Notes under the pieces: model-generated
What the model saw: the letters and a program-made list of their open reading frames with translations, nothing else
Databases searched by the model: none
Told to the model about the DNA's origin: nothing
Assembly (NCBI GenBank): GCA_003153155.1
Contig: PLWV01000006.1
Coordinates: forward strand, 1 to 64,000
Source: Gallionella sp.
Lineage (GTDB): Bacteria; Pseudomonadota; Gammaproteobacteria; Burkholderiales; Gallionellaceae
Reading direction: 5' to 3'
DNA length: 64,000 nucleotides
Position numbers and translations under genes: made by a program
Part shown: one piece after another, positions 17,495 to 28,315 of the stretch
Numbering within the stretch: the stretch's first letter is position 1
Layout: each line of letters starts with the position of its first letter

Positions 17495-17528
17495 ATAAGG
17501 TGCGCCGTACTTTTGTTCCGAAAACGTG

Positions 17529-20321
17529 ATGAATTTGATTGCCGCCCCTACCGATATTTCCAGCAAGGATTTGCCGCTGCGCGATGATGTGCGCCTGCTT
17601 GGTCGCATTCTCGGCGACACGCTGCGCGAACAAGAGGGCGAAGCATCCTACCAGTTGATCGAGAACGTGCGCCGCGCCGCGGTACGTTTCCGCAAGACGC
17701 AGGACGACCGCGACCGCGTGCAACTCGAGCAAACGCTGGACGCGCTGTCGCCCAGTGAAACGCTGGTGGTGGTGCGCGCCTTCAGCTACTTTTCGCAGCT
17801 GTCCAACATCGCCGAAGACCTGCATCACAACCGCCGTCATCGTGCCCACCTCAAAGCGGGAACCGCGCCAAAAGACGGCAGCCTGCTGCTGGCACTGGAG
17901 CGCATCGGGGAGAAACACATCAGCAAGGAAACGCTGCAATCATTTTTGAACAGCGCGCTGATCTCACCGGTATTGACCGCGCATCCCACCGAAGTGCAGC
18001 GCAAAAGCATCCTCGATTGCCAGTTGATCATTTCGCGCCTGCTGTCCGATCGTGATCGCGTGGACATGACGCCGGATGATCTGGCCGACAACGAGGAGAC
18101 CCTGCATCGCTTCGTACTGATTTTGTGGCAAACACGCATGTTGCGCACCACCAAGTTAACCGTGCGTGACGAGATCAAGAACGGCCTGGAGTTCTACCGC
18201 TACACCTTCCTCAGCGAAATCCCCAAGATTTACGCCAACATGGAAAAGCAACTGGAAGCGCGCTTCGACAAGAACATCCGCATTCCGCCGTTGTTGCGCG
18301 TGGGCAGTTGGATCGGCGGCGATCGCGACGGCAACCCCTTCGTCACCCACGATGTGATGCTGGACGCGGTGCAGCAGCATTCATCGCTAGCCTTTGAGCA
18401 TTACTTGGGTGAGACGCACCTGCTGGGCACCCGCCTGAGCCTGACCGATCGTTTGGTGGAGGTCAGCGATGAGTTGCGCAAGCTTTCCGATGAATCGCCG
18501 GATAAGTCCGCCGGTCGCGCTGATGAACCTTATCGCCGCGCGCTGATTCTGATTTATTCGCGCCTGATGGCCACCGCCCAACAACTGGGTCACAAAATTT
18601 CGCATCTGCCGCCGGTGGACAAACATGCGCAGCCTTATGCCACACCGCAAGATTTCATCAACGATATGGATGTGCTGATCGACTCGCTATTCAAGCATGG
18701 GGCGGTGTATCTGGCACGCGGACGTCTCGCCTATTTGCGCCGCGCCGTGGAAGTATTCGGTTTTCATCTTGCCCCGCTGGACATGCGCCAGCACAGCGCG
18801 ATCCACGAACAAACTGTAACAGAGCTTTTCTCCCATAACAGCGGCCAAGCCCACTATAAAGACTTGGACGAAGCCGCGCGCCGCGAAGTATTGCTGGCCG
18901 CATTGCAAGCTGGCAAACCGTTACTGAGCGACGCTTTATCATCTGATAGCCTTGGGCAATACTCCGACTTGGCGCAAAGCGAGTTGCGCATCATGCAAGC
19001 CGCTGCGGAAATTCATCAGCGCTTTGGCCGCGCCGCACTGCCCAACCACATCATCTCCAAGACTGATGCCGTCAGCGACATGCTGGAGCTCGCCCTGATG
19101 CTGCAACAGGTAGGCCTGCTTGAAAGTGGCAAAAATCCTGTGCTGCACGTCAACATCATCCCTTTGTTCGAGACCATCGAAGACCTGCGCGGTTGCGGGA
19201 CGATCATGGGCGAGTTGTTCTCGATCCCCTACTACCGCAAACTGCTGAGCAGTCGCGGCAATACGCAGGAAGTGATGCTCGGCTATTCCGACAGCAACAA
19301 GGACGGCGGCTATCTCACCGCCAATTGGGAACTGTACAAAGCCGAGGTCGAGCTGGTGAAAGTGTTCGCCAAACACGGCATCGAGATGCGCCTGTTCCAC
19401 GGCCGCGGCGGCACCGTCGGGCGCGGCGGCGGCCCCAGCTACGACGCGATCCTGGCGCAACCGCCGGGCAGCGTGAATGGACAAATCCGCATCACCGAAC
19501 AAGGCGAAGTCATTTCCAGCAAATACTCCAATCCCGAGATTGGCCGGCGCAACCTGGAGACACTGATCGCCGCCACCATGGAAGCCACACTGCTGCATCA
19601 TCACGGCGCGGACAGCACCATGCCGGAATACCATCGCATCATGGAAGCATTAAGCCGCGATGCCTTCACCGCCTACCGCAAGCTGGTATATGAAACTCCC
19701 GGCTTCACCGAATATTTTTTCTCCGCCACACCGATACGCGAAATCGCCGAACTCAACATCGGCAGCCGCCCTTCGGCGCGCAAGGCATCCGACCGCATCG
19801 AGGATTTGCGCGCGATTCCCTGGGTGTTCAGCTGGGGCTTGAACCGCACGCTGTTGCCGGGCTGGTTCGGCTTCGGCAGTGCGGTAAAGCGATTCATCGC
19901 TCGCGAGGGCGATACCGGTTTGGCTCAACTTCAAGCGATGTACAAGAACTGGGCATTCTTCCGCGGCTTGATGTCCAATATGGATATGGTGCTTTCCAAA
20001 ACCGACATGGGCATCGCCTCGAGCTATGCCGAGCTGGTGGATGACGTCGCAATGCGCGAGCGAATTTTCGGCGCGATCAACAACGAATGGGAAAGCACCG
20101 TGGAAATGCTGTTCGCGGTAACCGGTAACACCACGCTGTTGCAGGACAACCCGGCATTTGCGCGCAGCCTGCTGACCCGCACACCCTACATTGATCCGCT
20201 CAACCATTTGCAGGTTGCGCTGCTGCAACGCCATCGCGCCGGAGACAATGACGTACTGGTGAAGCGCGCCATTCATCTCACCATCAACGGCATTGCAACC
20301 GGGTTGCGCAACAGCGGATAA
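17529..20321 (+). CDS. ppc: Phosphoenolpyruvate carboxylase
   Basis: Adds bicarbonate to PEP to give oxaloacetate, an anaplerotic CO2-fixing step. The 930-residue protein shows catalytic His152 in [23 protein letters not shown], the block [11 protein letters not shown], the mobile loop [14 protein letters not shown] and the C-terminal NTG-type end (here GLRNSG). A GTG immediately precedes the chosen ATG and would add one residue. The MITE-like element ends 34 bp upstream, so the promoter is either inside that element or close to it. Confidence 0.97.
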   Translation: MNLIAAPTDISSKDLPLRDDVRLLGRILGDTLREQEGEASYQLIENVRRAAVRFRKTQDDRDRVQLEQTLDALSPSETLVVVRAFSYFSQLSNIAEDLHHNRRHRAHLKAGTAPKDGSLLLALERIGEKHISKETLQSFLNSALISPVLTAHPTEVQRKSILDCQLIISRLLSDRDRVDMTPDDLADNEETLHRFVLILWQTRMLRTTKLTVRDEIKNGLEFYRYTFLSEIPKIYANMEKQLEARFDKNIRIPPLLRVGSWIGGDRDGNPFVTHDVMLDAVQQHSSLAFEHYLGETHLLGTRLSLTDRLVEVSDELRKLSDESPDKSAGRADEPYRRALILIYSRLMATAQQLGHKISHLPPVDKHAQPYATPQDFINDMDVLIDSLFKHGAVYLARGRLAYLRRAVEVFGFHLAPLDMRQHSAIHEQTVTELFSHNSGQAHYKDLDEAARREVLLAALQAGKPLLSDALSSDSLGQYSDLAQSELRIMQAAAEIHQRFGRAALPNHIISKTDAVSDMLELALMLQQVGLLESGKNPVLHVNIIPLFETIEDLRGCGTIMGELFSIPYYRKLLSSRGNTQEVMLGYSDSNKDGGYLTANWELYKAEVELVKVFAKHGIEMRLFHGRGGTVGRGGGPSYDAILAQPPGSVNGQIRITEQGEVISSKYSNPEIGRRNLETLIAATMEATLLHHHGADSTMPEYHRIMEALSRDAFTAYRKLVYETPGFTEYFFSATPIREIAELNIGSRPSARKASDRIEDLRAIPWVFSWGLNRTLLPGWFGFGSAVKRFIAREGDTGLAQLQAMYKNWAFFRGLMSNMDMVLSKTDMGIASSYAELVDDVAMRERIFGAINNEWESTVEMLFAVTGNTTLLQDNPAFARSLLTRTPYIDPLNHLQVALLQRHRAGDNDVLVKRAIHLTINGIATGLRNSG

Positions 20322-20486
20322 CATTTGGCGTATTGACACTACCACTCTTTGTAGGGAAACTGCCGGACAGTTTTGGTTTGGTGCATATGGGTGGTCTGAC
20401 CCGATTTTTCATGGGCAAGCAGAAATCGTTGTTTACCTCCCATTACGAACAATTTGATAGCAGACACTTTTAATAGGAGCAGCACT

Positions 20487-21671
20487 ATGCACGCGCAAAA
20501 ACATCATGCTTGGGTATTTATTTTCGGCGGTTTGCTCAGTTTGCTACTGGCGGGCTGCGCGGCCAACGTGGGCAAAACCATTAAGGTTTCTGATGAGCAA
20601 TTAGCCAAGTATGGCACTCTCTCAGCGGCTGACGCCATTGCCGCGCTTGAAAAGCGCATTAACGAGGCGAAGAATGCCAACATGCCGTTTCTTGCACCCG
20701 ATTATTTTCGCGGAGCATCCGAGATTTTGAGCGACGCTCAGAAATCATCGGACAAAAAACCAAAGGACGAGTTGATCAGCCACATCGCCAAGGCTGATGC
20801 CATCCTCGATAAAGGCCAAACCATTATGGCAATCGTGCAGAGTCGTTTGGTCAATGAACTCGCGCTGAAAAACCAACTGGATAAAGATAACGTCGTCAAG
20901 GTTTACCCCAAAGAATATGAAAAATCCGTCAGCGAACTTTCAAGCCTGATTAAAAAAGTAGAACTCGAGAAGGCGGATAATCTCGACAAAGACAAGATCG
21001 AGCTGATCAAAATGATGCAGGCTTTGGACGTCAAGACTATTCAATACACCGCGCTGCATGAAAGCGAAGTGATCAACGAAGACACAAAGAGCAAGGATGG
21101 CGAGAAACAGGCGCCCGCCACTTTGGCCGAGGCACTGCGTGTTTACCTGGATGCCGGGAATCGGATCGTCCAAGCCCCGCATGATGAGGCGTTGGTGCAA
21201 CGCGCCGGAGCCGACGCATTGTTTGCGGCACGCCATGCGCGCTATGTGAGCGAGCGTGTGCTGGCTTTGCAAAATAAATTCAAAGAATCCGTAGAACCTA
21301 TCGTGCTGGAGGAAGAAAAGCGCTTACTCGATATTTCCACCGCATTGGGTCACAAAGACCCGCGCGATCAGCCCATAGAGAAACAGGCCGAAGAGATTGC
21401 GCAGGTCGCCGGAGAGATCGTGCAAGGACAGCAGAAGTCCAAACAGTCAATCGGGGCTGTGAATGACCAAAGTAAAGTTATGGAGAAGCGCCTGAAAGAG
21501 GCCAATGCGCAACTCGCTGAAAAGGACGCACAGATCTCCGGAAAAGATGCGCAGCTTAAAATCCTGAACGATCAAATCGCGCAATTAGAGGAACAAAATA
21601 AATCACTGGTCGCAGCGAAAGCCGCCAAGGCCAAGACAACCAAGGCTCAACGAAAAAGCTCCACCCAGTGA
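20487..21671 (+). CDS. Coiled-coil outer-membrane lipoprotein of unknown function
   Basis: A 394-residue protein with a lipoprotein signal peptide: hydrophobic residues 9-22, then LLAGC with Cys24 as the lipidated residue. The mature part is helical and charged. A DUF4398-like N-terminal region (DAIAALEKRINEAKNANMPFLAPDYFRGA) is followed by a C-terminal heptad-rich coiled coil from about residue 330 and a basic tail (AAKAAKAKTTKAQRKSS). The ATG at 20487 has AGGAGC upstream; the frame stays open a little further but adds nothing signal-like. The alkaline tail and coiled coil suggest binding to another envelope component. No function is assigned. Confidence 0.75.
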   Translation: MHAQKHHAWVFIFGGLLSLLLAGCAANVGKTIKVSDEQLAKYGTLSAADAIAALEKRINEAKNANMPFLAPDYFRGASEILSDAQKSSDKKPKDELISHIAKADAILDKGQTIMAIVQSRLVNELALKNQLDKDNVVKVYPKEYEKSVSELSSLIKKVELEKADNLDKDKIELIKMMQALDVKTIQYTALHESEVINEDTKSKDGEKQAPATLAEALRVYLDAGNRIVQAPHDEALVQRAGADALFAARHARYVSERVLALQNKFKESVEPIVLEEEKRLLDISTALGHKDPRDQPIEKQAEEIAQVAGEIVQGQQKSKQSIGAVNDQSKVMEKRLKEANAQLAEKDAQISGKDAQLKILNDQIAQLEEQNKSLVAAKAAKAKTTKAQRKSSTQ

Positions 21672-21781
21672 AGCCCGCGCGGGATATGGAGAGCCATCAA
21701 ACCCCGGGGTCAATTTCACCTGGCGTGAAAAAGATCATTGTGTCGGACATTCATAACCAGTTATCCGCACCTTCATTCCGT

Positions 21782-22288
21782 ATGCCGCGCGTTCACTGTT
21801 TCGCCCCGATTGAGGACACTGCCGCAATAGTGCTTGTTCTGGGGAGTATGCCCGGGAAGGCCTCTCTTGCAGCGGGCGAGTACTATGCCCATCCGCGAAA
21901 CGTTTTCTGGACTCTCATGGGCGAACTCGTCGGTGCTCATCCTGATATTCCCTACGAAGACCGGCTCAAAATTCTACGATCTTCCGGAATCGCGTTATGG
22001 GACGTACTTGGGTCATGCGTCCGCAACAGCAGTCTCGATTCTCACATTGAGGTGGACTCCGCAGTCCCAAACGATTTCAAGTCTTTCTTCTTGCGGCATC
22101 CAAATATCACGCATGTATTCTTTAATGGAGCCAAAGCTGAGCAGTGTTTTTTAAAGTATGTCCAGCCTTCGCTCAAATCGACCTCGCTGCAATATCAGCG
22201 GCTGCCATCAACGAGCCCGGCTAATGCAGGAATACCGTATGGGCAAAAACTGCTTGCCTGGCAGTCCGTTATGCGACGGTGCTCCTGA
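21782..22288 (+). CDS. DNA-deoxyinosine / G:T-U mismatch DNA glycosylase (UDG superfamily)
   Basis: A uracil-DNA-glycosylase-superfamily protein that removes deaminated bases. LVLGSMPGKASLAAGEYYAH is the catalytic region and HPRNVFW the adjoining conserved block; the C-terminal LPSTSPANAG is the minor-groove-intercalation motif. The frame is open back to a GTG at 21668 that overlaps the lipoprotein stop, with another ATG at 21686. The ATG at 21782 gives the usual length (168 residues) and begins right before the conserved part. No clear ribosome site decides between them. Confidence 0.78.
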   Translation: MPRVHCFAPIEDTAAIVLVLGSMPGKASLAAGEYYAHPRNVFWTLMGELVGAHPDIPYEDRLKILRSSGIALWDVLGSCVRNSSLDSHIEVDSAVPNDFKSFFLRHPNITHVFFNGAKAEQCFLKYVQPSLKSTSLQYQRLPSTSPANAGIPYGQKLLAWQSVMRRCS

Positions 22289-22356
22289 AAGCTAATAAAA
22301 ACCTGATGAAAAGATGCAAGAAGCAGACTGCTGTTTTTTTCCCGCCATGATTCGGC

Positions 22357-23115
22357 TCAACTGAACTCCTTGACGATATGCTGCTGACGGCGGCTGATTG
22401 CAAGCAGCTCGTCCAAGCCTTTCAGCTTCACCATCCATCCGCTTTCACCTTCGTCGCCGCCCTTTTCAAAGCCCGCAATCGCATCTTTTGCGATCAGGCT
22501 GTTGCGGTGGATGCGCACGAAACGTGCGGCGAATTCTTTTTCCAATTCAGTGAGCGATTCCTCGAGAAGATATTCGCGTTCGGCGGTGCGCACCGTGATG
22601 TATTTCAACTCGGCGCGCAGATACAGCACTTGCTCGATGGGTATCAGGTGAATCTTGCCGCGCTCGTGGATGGATAAATTTTTGCGCGGTTCAGGCAACA
22701 AGTCGCGCAACACTTCGGTTTGCACCGGCACCGCTACACGCGCGCGATTCAGTGCCTCGAACAAACGCCCCAAACGTATCGGCTTTAGCAAATAATCGAT
22801 CGCGTGCAGATCGAATGCTTTGATCGCGTATGCATCGTAAGCGGTGGTAAAAATGACCACCGGCGGCTTGGGCAGTTTGTTCAGATGTTGTGCGAGTTCG
22901 ATACCGTCCATTTGCGGCATGCGGATGTCCAGCAACACCACATCGGCAGGGATTTCCGTGAGCTTGTCCAATGCTTCTTGGCCATTGCCCGCTTCGCCCA
23001 CCACATCCAGTGCCAACTGTTCGCTGCAATCATTCAACAAATCGCGCAGCCGATTGCGTGCCGGGGGCTCGTCATCCACGATGAAAACGCGCAGGGCCAA
23101 TTCGATGTCATTCAT
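22357..23115 (-). CDS. algR: LytTR response regulator (AlgR-like)
   Basis: A 252-residue DNA-binding response regulator. The receiver domain (residues 9-125) has the acidic pair Asp14/Asp15, phospho-acceptor Asp63 in VLLDIRMPQMDG and the conserved Lys in YLLKPI. A LytTR domain follows (VLYLRAELKYITVRTAE, then FVRIHRNSLIA), the type that binds DNA through beta-strands. The ATG overlaps the histidine kinase stop by four bases. In pseudomonads AlgR controls alginate and twitching; targets here are unknown. Confidence 0.92.
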   Translation of the reverse strand: MNDIELALRVFIVDDEPPARNRLRDLLNDCSEQLALDVVGEAGNGQEALDKLTEIPADVVLLDIRMPQMDGIELAQHLNKLPKPPVVIFTTAYDAYAIKAFDLHAIDYLLKPIRLGRLFEALNRARVAVPVQTEVLRDLLPEPRKNLSIHERGKIHLIPIEQVLYLRAELKYITVRTAEREYLLEESLTELEKEFAARFVRIHRNSLIAKDAIAGFEKGGDEGESGWMVKLKGLDELLAISRRQQHIVKEFS

Positions 23116-24245
23116 GATGTTCGCTCCTTTACACCGGACACATAAGGGAAAATGATTTCCACACGATAAAAGTCTTTGCCGCTTTCGACCTGATAGCGCG
23201 CCTCGACATCGAACAGCAAGTCCAGTCGTTCGCGGATGTTGCGCAATGCGACCCTGTTGCCGCGATGCGGTGGTGACAATTTCTCAAGCACGTAAGAGCT
23301 TAGAGAATTGCCTGCACCCTCCGAGTGCAAGAACCCCTGCGGGGCCTTTGGTGCATCAGCGCGCACCGGGCAGGGATTCTCCACCTTGAGATGCAATTCA
23401 TCGCCGCTGCGACGCAGCACGATATGGATGCTGCCGCCTTGCGACAATGGCTCGATACCATGATAAACGGCATTCTCCAACAACGGTTGCAACAACAGCG
23501 GCGGAATCAGCACGTCATCAGGCACGTCCTGAATTTGCCAATCCACGCGCAGCCGTTCGCCCATACGCAATTGCTCCAGGGCCACATATTGTTTGCTCAA
23601 CTGAATTTCCCGGCCCAGCGGCACGAGGTCCTGCGCATCCGACATCGCCATGCGAAACAAGTCTGCCATGTCTTCCAGCGCAGTTTCGGCTTGCTTGGGT
23701 TGGGCGCGCACAATGCCAAGCACGGCATTAATGGTATTAAATAAAAAGTGCGGCCGGATGCGCGCGCGCAATACCTGCAAACGAGCATCATTCAAAGCAC
23801 GCGACAACACCTTGGAACGCAGCCGGAAATACTGCAGCAAAATGCCGCACTCAATCACGCTGAGCAGCCCATATCGCACCATATTGAAATAGCTGTCACC
23901 TCCATCCAGCGGACGATATATCTCTCCGCCGAAGTAATAAATGGACAGCGTCAACACGACCACCAATGCGGTCACCGCCAGCACGCCGCGCCGGTAGGAC
24001 AGCCGGTTTAGCCACGGTTGTGCCACCCATAGCAGCAGCAAACTGGTGAGCAGAACCGGTGTGAGCAGCGTGGCGATCTGCATCATGCGCTGCGCCACGT
24101 CCGTCCATGCGCTCGCCAGCAGGATTGCCTGCAACAATGCCAGACCGTTGCTGATCAGCAGAATGCGCAGCAGGGTGCCGACGTTGCGAAAGTTCGGCAA
24201 CCCATCGGGCCGGGCATTTTGTTTTATACTGCGCGCCTTATTCAT
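23112..24245 (-). CDS. algZ: LytS-type sensor histidine kinase (AlgZ/FimS-like)
   Basis: A 377-residue membrane kinase partnered with AlgR. Four to five membrane helices lie between residues 20 and 150. They are followed by the His-kinase block [20 protein letters not shown] with the phospho-accepting His, and a short GHKL ATPase domain ([17 protein letters not shown]). Residues about 293-322 ([20 protein letters not shown]) interrupt the ATPase domain just before [13 protein letters not shown] and are encoded by palindromic DNA including CCCCTGCGGGG, probably another in-frame repeat insertion that could affect ATP binding. The start at 24245 was chosen because upstream codons overlap argH and do not match. 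Confidence 0.88.
   Translation of the reverse strand: MNKARSIKQNARPDGLPNFRNVGTLLRILLISNGLALLQAILLASAWTDVAQRMMQIATLLTPVLLTSLLLLWVAQPWLNRLSYRRGVLAVTALVVVLTLSIYYFGGEIYRPLDGGDSYFNMVRYGLLSVIECGILLQYFRLRSKVLSRALNDARLQVLRARIRPHFLFNTINAVLGIVRAQPKQAETALEDMADLFRMAMSDAQDLVPLGREIQLSKQYVALEQLRMGERLRVDWQIQDVPDDVLIPPLLLQPLLENAVYHGIEPLSQGGSIHIVLRRSGDELHLKVENPCPVRADAPKAPQGFLHSEGAGNSLSSYVLEKLSPPHRGNRVALRNIRERLDLLFDVEARYQVESGKDFYRVEIIFPYVSGVKERTS
23283..23365. repeat. Probable repeat insertion inside algZ
   Basis: About 80 bp containing the palindromes TTGCCTGCACCC/GAGTGCAAG and CCCCTGCGGGG interrupt a conserved GHKL ATPase region while keeping the frame. The boundaries are estimated from where the protein stops resembling the family. 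Confidence 0.45.
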
Positions 24246-24308
24246 GGTGTAGACCTCGGGTTTCACGCTTTGGAGGTTACCTTTATTCTGGGACAAGTGG
24301 GGGCAGCA

Positions 24309-25691
24309 ATGCAAGATAAAGATACCTGGTCGGGACGATTCGCTGAACCGGTGGCGGAATTGGTGAAGCGCTACACCGCATCGGTGGGCTTCGATCACAA
24401 GCTGGCCATGTTTGATATTCAAGGCTCGCTGGCGCACGCGCAAATGCTGGCAGCTTGCGGCATCATCGCCACACATGACCTGAATGACATCAAGCGAGGC
24501 CTCGCGCAAATCGAAAACGAAATCATCAGCGGCGAATTCGTCTGGTCGCTGGATATGGAGGACGTGCACCTCAACATCGAAAAGCGGCTTACCACATTGG
24601 TCGGCGATGCCGGGAAACGCTTGCACACCGGACGTTCGCGCAACGACCAGGTGGCGACCGATATACGGCTGTATTTGCGCCATGCGATAGATGACCTGCT
24701 CGGACTAATCAAGGCGTTGCAAAGCGCGCTGCTCGACTTGGCCTCGCAGCACACGAACACCATCATGCCCGGCTTCACCCATTTGCAAGTCGCCCAACCG
24801 GTCAGCTTTGCGCATCACCTGATGGCCTATTTCGAAATGCTCAAGCGCGATGCGGAACGTCTGCGGGATTGCCGCAAGCGCGTGAACCGCTTGCCGTTGG
24901 GCGCGGCAGCATTGGCCGGAACCGGCTATCCGATCAAGCGCGAAATGGTCGCAGAGTTACTGGGCTTTGACGGCGTGTGCGAGAACTCGCTGGATGCGGT
25001 TTCGGATCGCGACTTCGCCATCGAATTCACCGCTTGCGCCGCGCTGATCATGACGCATCTGTCGCGCTTTTCCGAAGAACTGATTCTGTGGATGAACCCG
25101 CGTTTCGGCTTTATCGATATCGCCGATCGCTTCTGCACCGGCTCTTCCATCATGCCGCAGAAGAAGAATCCCGATGTGCCGGAACTGGTGCGTGGCAAGA
25201 CCGGGCGCGTGAACGGTCATCTGGTCGCGTTGCTCACGCTGATGAAGGGCCAGCCTCTGGCTTACAACAAGGACAATCAGGAAGACAAGGAGCCGCTGTT
25301 CGACACCGTGGAAACGCTGACGCAAACCCTGCGTGTCTACGCCGACATGATTACCGGCATCCAGGTCAAGCCGGAAGCCATGCGCAGCGCGGCTTTGCAG
25401 GGCCACGCCACCGCCACCGATCTAGCCGATTATCTGGTGAAAAAAGGCGTGCCGTTCCGCGATGCCCATGAAACCGTGGCTGTCGCGGTGCGCTTCGCCG
25501 AACAACGCAGCTGCGATTTAAGTGCCATCAGCCTTGCCGAATTGCAGCATTTCTCCGCTCTCATCGGAGAGGATGTGTATCAGGTGCTTACGCTGGAGGG
25601 ATCCCTTGCCAGCCGCAACCATACCGGCGGCACTGCGCCGCAGCAAGTCGCTGCGGCGATCGCGCGGGCACGTGCCAGTCTCACGGAATAA
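24309..25691 (+). CDS. argH: Argininosuccinate lyase
   Basis: Cleaves argininosuccinate to arginine and fumarate, the last step of arginine synthesis. The 460 residues include the N-terminal [24 protein letters not shown] (catalytic region), TPGFTH-type block [13 protein letters not shown] and the fumarase/lyase signature [12 protein letters not shown]. The ATG at 24309, after GGGGGCAGCA, gives the normal length. It is divergent from algZ with 63 bp between the starts. Confidence 0.97.
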   Translation: MQDKDTWSGRFAEPVAELVKRYTASVGFDHKLAMFDIQGSLAHAQMLAACGIIATHDLNDIKRGLAQIENEIISGEFVWSLDMEDVHLNIEKRLTTLVGDAGKRLHTGRSRNDQVATDIRLYLRHAIDDLLGLIKALQSALLDLASQHTNTIMPGFTHLQVAQPVSFAHHLMAYFEMLKRDAERLRDCRKRVNRLPLGAAALAGTGYPIKREMVAELLGFDGVCENSLDAVSDRDFAIEFTACAALIMTHLSRFSEELILWMNPRFGFIDIADRFCTGSSIMPQKKNPDVPELVRGKTGRVNGHLVALLTLMKGQPLAYNKDNQEDKEPLFDTVETLTQTLRVYADMITGIQVKPEAMRSAALQGHATATDLADYLVKKGVPFRDAHETVAVAVRFAEQRSCDLSAISLAELQHFSALIGEDVYQVLTLEGSLASRNHTGGTAPQQVAAAIARARASLTE

Positions 25692-25807
25692 CTCCAATTC
25701 CATGGCGTCACTTTCTTCTAAAACGCCGTACTGTGTTGATGTAGCAGATTCATAAGTATCGGCACAAAGGCCACTTAAGGCCTGCTGAAAAATCCGATCA
25801 ACCGCAC

Positions 25808-28303
25808 TCATTCACCCCCGCTGCTGTGCCCGATGTGATCCGAAACGTCTGTAAGCTCTGGCTTTGTTAGTAAGGCAGTAAATTCCTCCATTGGCACAGG
25901 TCTGCCGAACAGATACCCCTGATAGAGCCTGCATCCTGCCCCCCAGAGGAAATCACGTTGAGCATGGGTTTCCACCCCTTCGGCAATCACTTCGATGCCC
26001 AGATTATTGGCCATGCCGATAATAGTTTGAACAATCATCGAATCAGTAGATTTTGTGCCGATGTTGCGCACGAACGACTGGTCAATCTTCAATTGGTCGA
26101 GTGGCAATTGTGTCAGATATGCCAGCGATGAATAACCCGTACCAAAATCATCCATGGAGAAGCGCACACCAATCAGTTTCAATGCATGCATCTTGGCAAT
26201 GGTATCGACAACATTTTCGAGCACCGTGCTCTCGGTCAATTCAAGTTTGAGACGCGATGGATTGATAAGGGTTTGCTCGATCATTTCTCTCACTTGTTTA
26301 ACGAAACCCGGTTGACGGAACTGCCTCGCACTGACGTTGACAGCAAGCGACAATTCGCGAGTGAGTGGATTGCTTTCCCATTCTTTAAGTTGTGCGCAGG
26401 CTGTCTGTAACACCCACTGGCCGAGAGGCAGAATCAGCCCGGTGTCTTCCGCAACAGGAATGAATTTGGCGGGGCTGATCATACCTTGCTCCGGATGTTC
26501 CCAGCGGATTAGTGCCTCTGCACCAATGGGGCGTTGCTTGCTATCAACCTGCACCTGGTAGTAAAGCCTGAATTCGTGTTTTGGCAATGCCTTCCGCATT
26601 CCAGCTTCGAGTTGGCTGTGAATTTCCAGCGCTTCCTGCATTGCGGGATCAAAGAAGCGCAAGGTGTTGCGCCCGGATTTCTTTGCTGCGTACATGGCTG
26701 TGTCAGCCTGTTTGAGCAAATCGTCGAGATTTTGTCTGTAATTGGCAAACAAGGAGATGCCTATACTAGCCGAACTGTAATGCTCGATATCTTTGAGCAT
26801 GTAAGGCTGGTTAATGGCCTTGAGCATTTTTTCTCCCACCCCCCTCGCCTGCACGGCAGCCTGCGTTCTGTCTTCGCTTAACCCCTCCAATAACACCACG
26901 AATTCATCTCCGCCCAAACGCGCTAAAGTGTCGATCTCACGTATGCAGGTTCGCAGGCGCTGGCCCACCTCGATCAATAGCAGGTCGCCGATGTCGTGTC
27001 CTCTGGTGTCGTTCAATGTTTTGAAATTATCGAGATCAATGAACAGGAGTCCGGCGCAGGTCTGGTTGCGTGCGCTGGTTGTGACCGCCTGATGGAGACG
27101 GTCAAACAGCAGCCGCCGGTTGGGCAATTGGCAGAGTGGGTCATAAAAGGCAAGATTGTGAATTTTATCTTCAGCTTGCTTGCGTTCGGTGATGTCAAAA
27201 AACGCACAAATATAATTCGTGATTTTGCCATCTTTGCCGACAACGGCGGTAATGGTCAACCATTCCGGATAAATTTCTTCGTTCTTGCGGCGGTTCCAGA
27301 TTTCCCCTTGCCAGTAATTGTCGCGATACAGGATTTCCCGCATACGTGGGTAGAACTCCGCATCATGGTGATCAGACTTGAGCATGCTCAGGTTTTTGCC
27401 GATAGCTTCTTCGGCACTGTAGCCGGTCAGTTTCGTGAAAACACGGTTGACTCGAATAATCACCTCATCCTGATCAGTTACGATCATGCCTTCCTCAATC
27501 TCAAAGGCAATGGCGGCAACACTCAAAGCTGCCTCGCGCTCTTCCAGCACCACCATCATGCTATTAAAGGCATAAGCCATATCGGCGATGTCCTTCGGTC
27601 CGGTGAGCACGGCTCGCACCTCCGATTCGCCTGCCTTGGCACGCCCCATGCTTGCCGACAACTGGTTAAGTGGCCGCGTCATGCGGTTGGTCAGGAAGCG
27701 GATCAGGAACAGGAACAGCAGCGCGAAGGAAAACGACGTGACCATGTTGGCGACAAAAATGTCGGTAGTCGTCTGAGAAAGCGCCGCCTTGCTCATCACC
27801 ACCGAAACATGGCCGAGTAACTGGGGTGCGGCTGTTTGCACATCGAATGGCGAATCGGCAGAAGGCTGTGTATACACCGGCGCAGCAAAACGCCATGCAT
27901 TCCGGCTTTCCGAATCGAGAACGGCTGCGGCCTGCACCCAATTGGCTCGCTCGTCTACAGTGGGAAATTCGGCGGGGTCGGCGCTGCCGCGTGTCAACAA
28001 TGTGCGCTGGTTGACATCGCGTATTTCCAAACTGACCACGCCTGGGAAAGCCATGGTCGCGTTCGCTGCCTCAGCGGCGTTATCAGCCGAGGCGTAAATC
28101 AGCGCCAAGGCGCTCTGATGGGCCAGATTCTCAGTGATGCGCTGACCCTGCTCAAGAAGGTTAAGGCGTACCCGCTCGTTACTCTGCCACGATCCCACCA
28201 GAGAGGAAAACAACGCCAGAAACAGAACACCGAGCGTAACCATAATGCCAAGCTGGCGCTCAAAAGTGAACTTTTGGAGAAATTCGTTGAGAATCTTCTT
28301 CAT
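25808..28303 (-). CDS. Membrane HAMP-PAS-GGDEF-EAL c-di-GMP signalling protein
   Basis: An 831-residue sensor. A membrane helix (about residues 19-40) precedes a periplasmic domain of about 130 residues of the CHASE8 kind, then a second helix (SFSFALLFLFLIRFL), HAMP, PAS (about 262-375), GGDEF and EAL. The cyclase motif is intact (RLGGDEFVVLLEG) and the phosphodiesterase motif is intact (GAEALIRWEHPE, with DDFGTGYSSLAYL and EGVETHAQ), so both activities are possible. The gene begins 12 bp after the substrate-binding protein, which in turn overlaps the TonB receptor gene. This suggests the periplasmic domain reads a ligand or the loaded binding protein. Confidence 0.92.
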   Translation of the reverse strand: MKKILNEFLQKFTFERQLGIMVTLGVLFLALFSSLVGSWQSNERVRLNLLEQGQRITENLAHQSALALIYASADNAAEAANATMAFPGVVSLEIRDVNQRTLLTRGSADPAEFPTVDERANWVQAAAVLDSESRNAWRFAAPVYTQPSADSPFDVQTAAPQLLGHVSVVMSKAALSQTTTDIFVANMVTSFSFALLFLFLIRFLTNRMTRPLNQLSASMGRAKAGESEVRAVLTGPKDIADMAYAFNSMMVVLEEREAALSVAAIAFEIEEGMIVTDQDEVIIRVNRVFTKLTGYSAEEAIGKNLSMLKSDHHDAEFYPRMREILYRDNYWQGEIWNRRKNEEIYPEWLTITAVVGKDGKITNYICAFFDITERKQAEDKIHNLAFYDPLCQLPNRRLLFDRLHQAVTTSARNQTCAGLLFIDLDNFKTLNDTRGHDIGDLLLIEVGQRLRTCIREIDTLARLGGDEFVVLLEGLSEDRTQAAVQARGVGEKMLKAINQPYMLKDIEHYSSASIGISLFANYRQNLDDLLKQADTAMYAAKKSGRNTLRFFDPAMQEALEIHSQLEAGMRKALPKHEFRLYYQVQVDSKQRPIGAEALIRWEHPEQGMISPAKFIPVAEDTGLILPLGQWVLQTACAQLKEWESNPLTRELSLAVNVSARQFRQPGFVKQVREMIEQTLINPSRLKLELTESTVLENVVDTIAKMHALKLIGVRFSMDDFGTGYSSLAYLTQLPLDQLKIDQSFVRNIGTKSTDSMIVQTIIGMANNLGIEVIAEGVETHAQRDFLWGAGCRLYQGYLFGRPVPMEEFTALLTKPELTDVSDHIGHSSGGE

Positions 28304-28315
28304 GGGTGAGTACGT

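Noticed and set aside
21668-21782. Longer N-terminus for the DNA glycosylase from GTG at 21668.
   Set aside because: The extra 38 residues match nothing in the family and lack a ribosome site, although overlap with the lipoprotein stop keeps the option open.
22322-22340. Terminator after the glycosylase gene (AGCAGACTGCT plus T-run).
   Set aside because: The stem would have a one-base loop; with a real loop only three base pairs remain.
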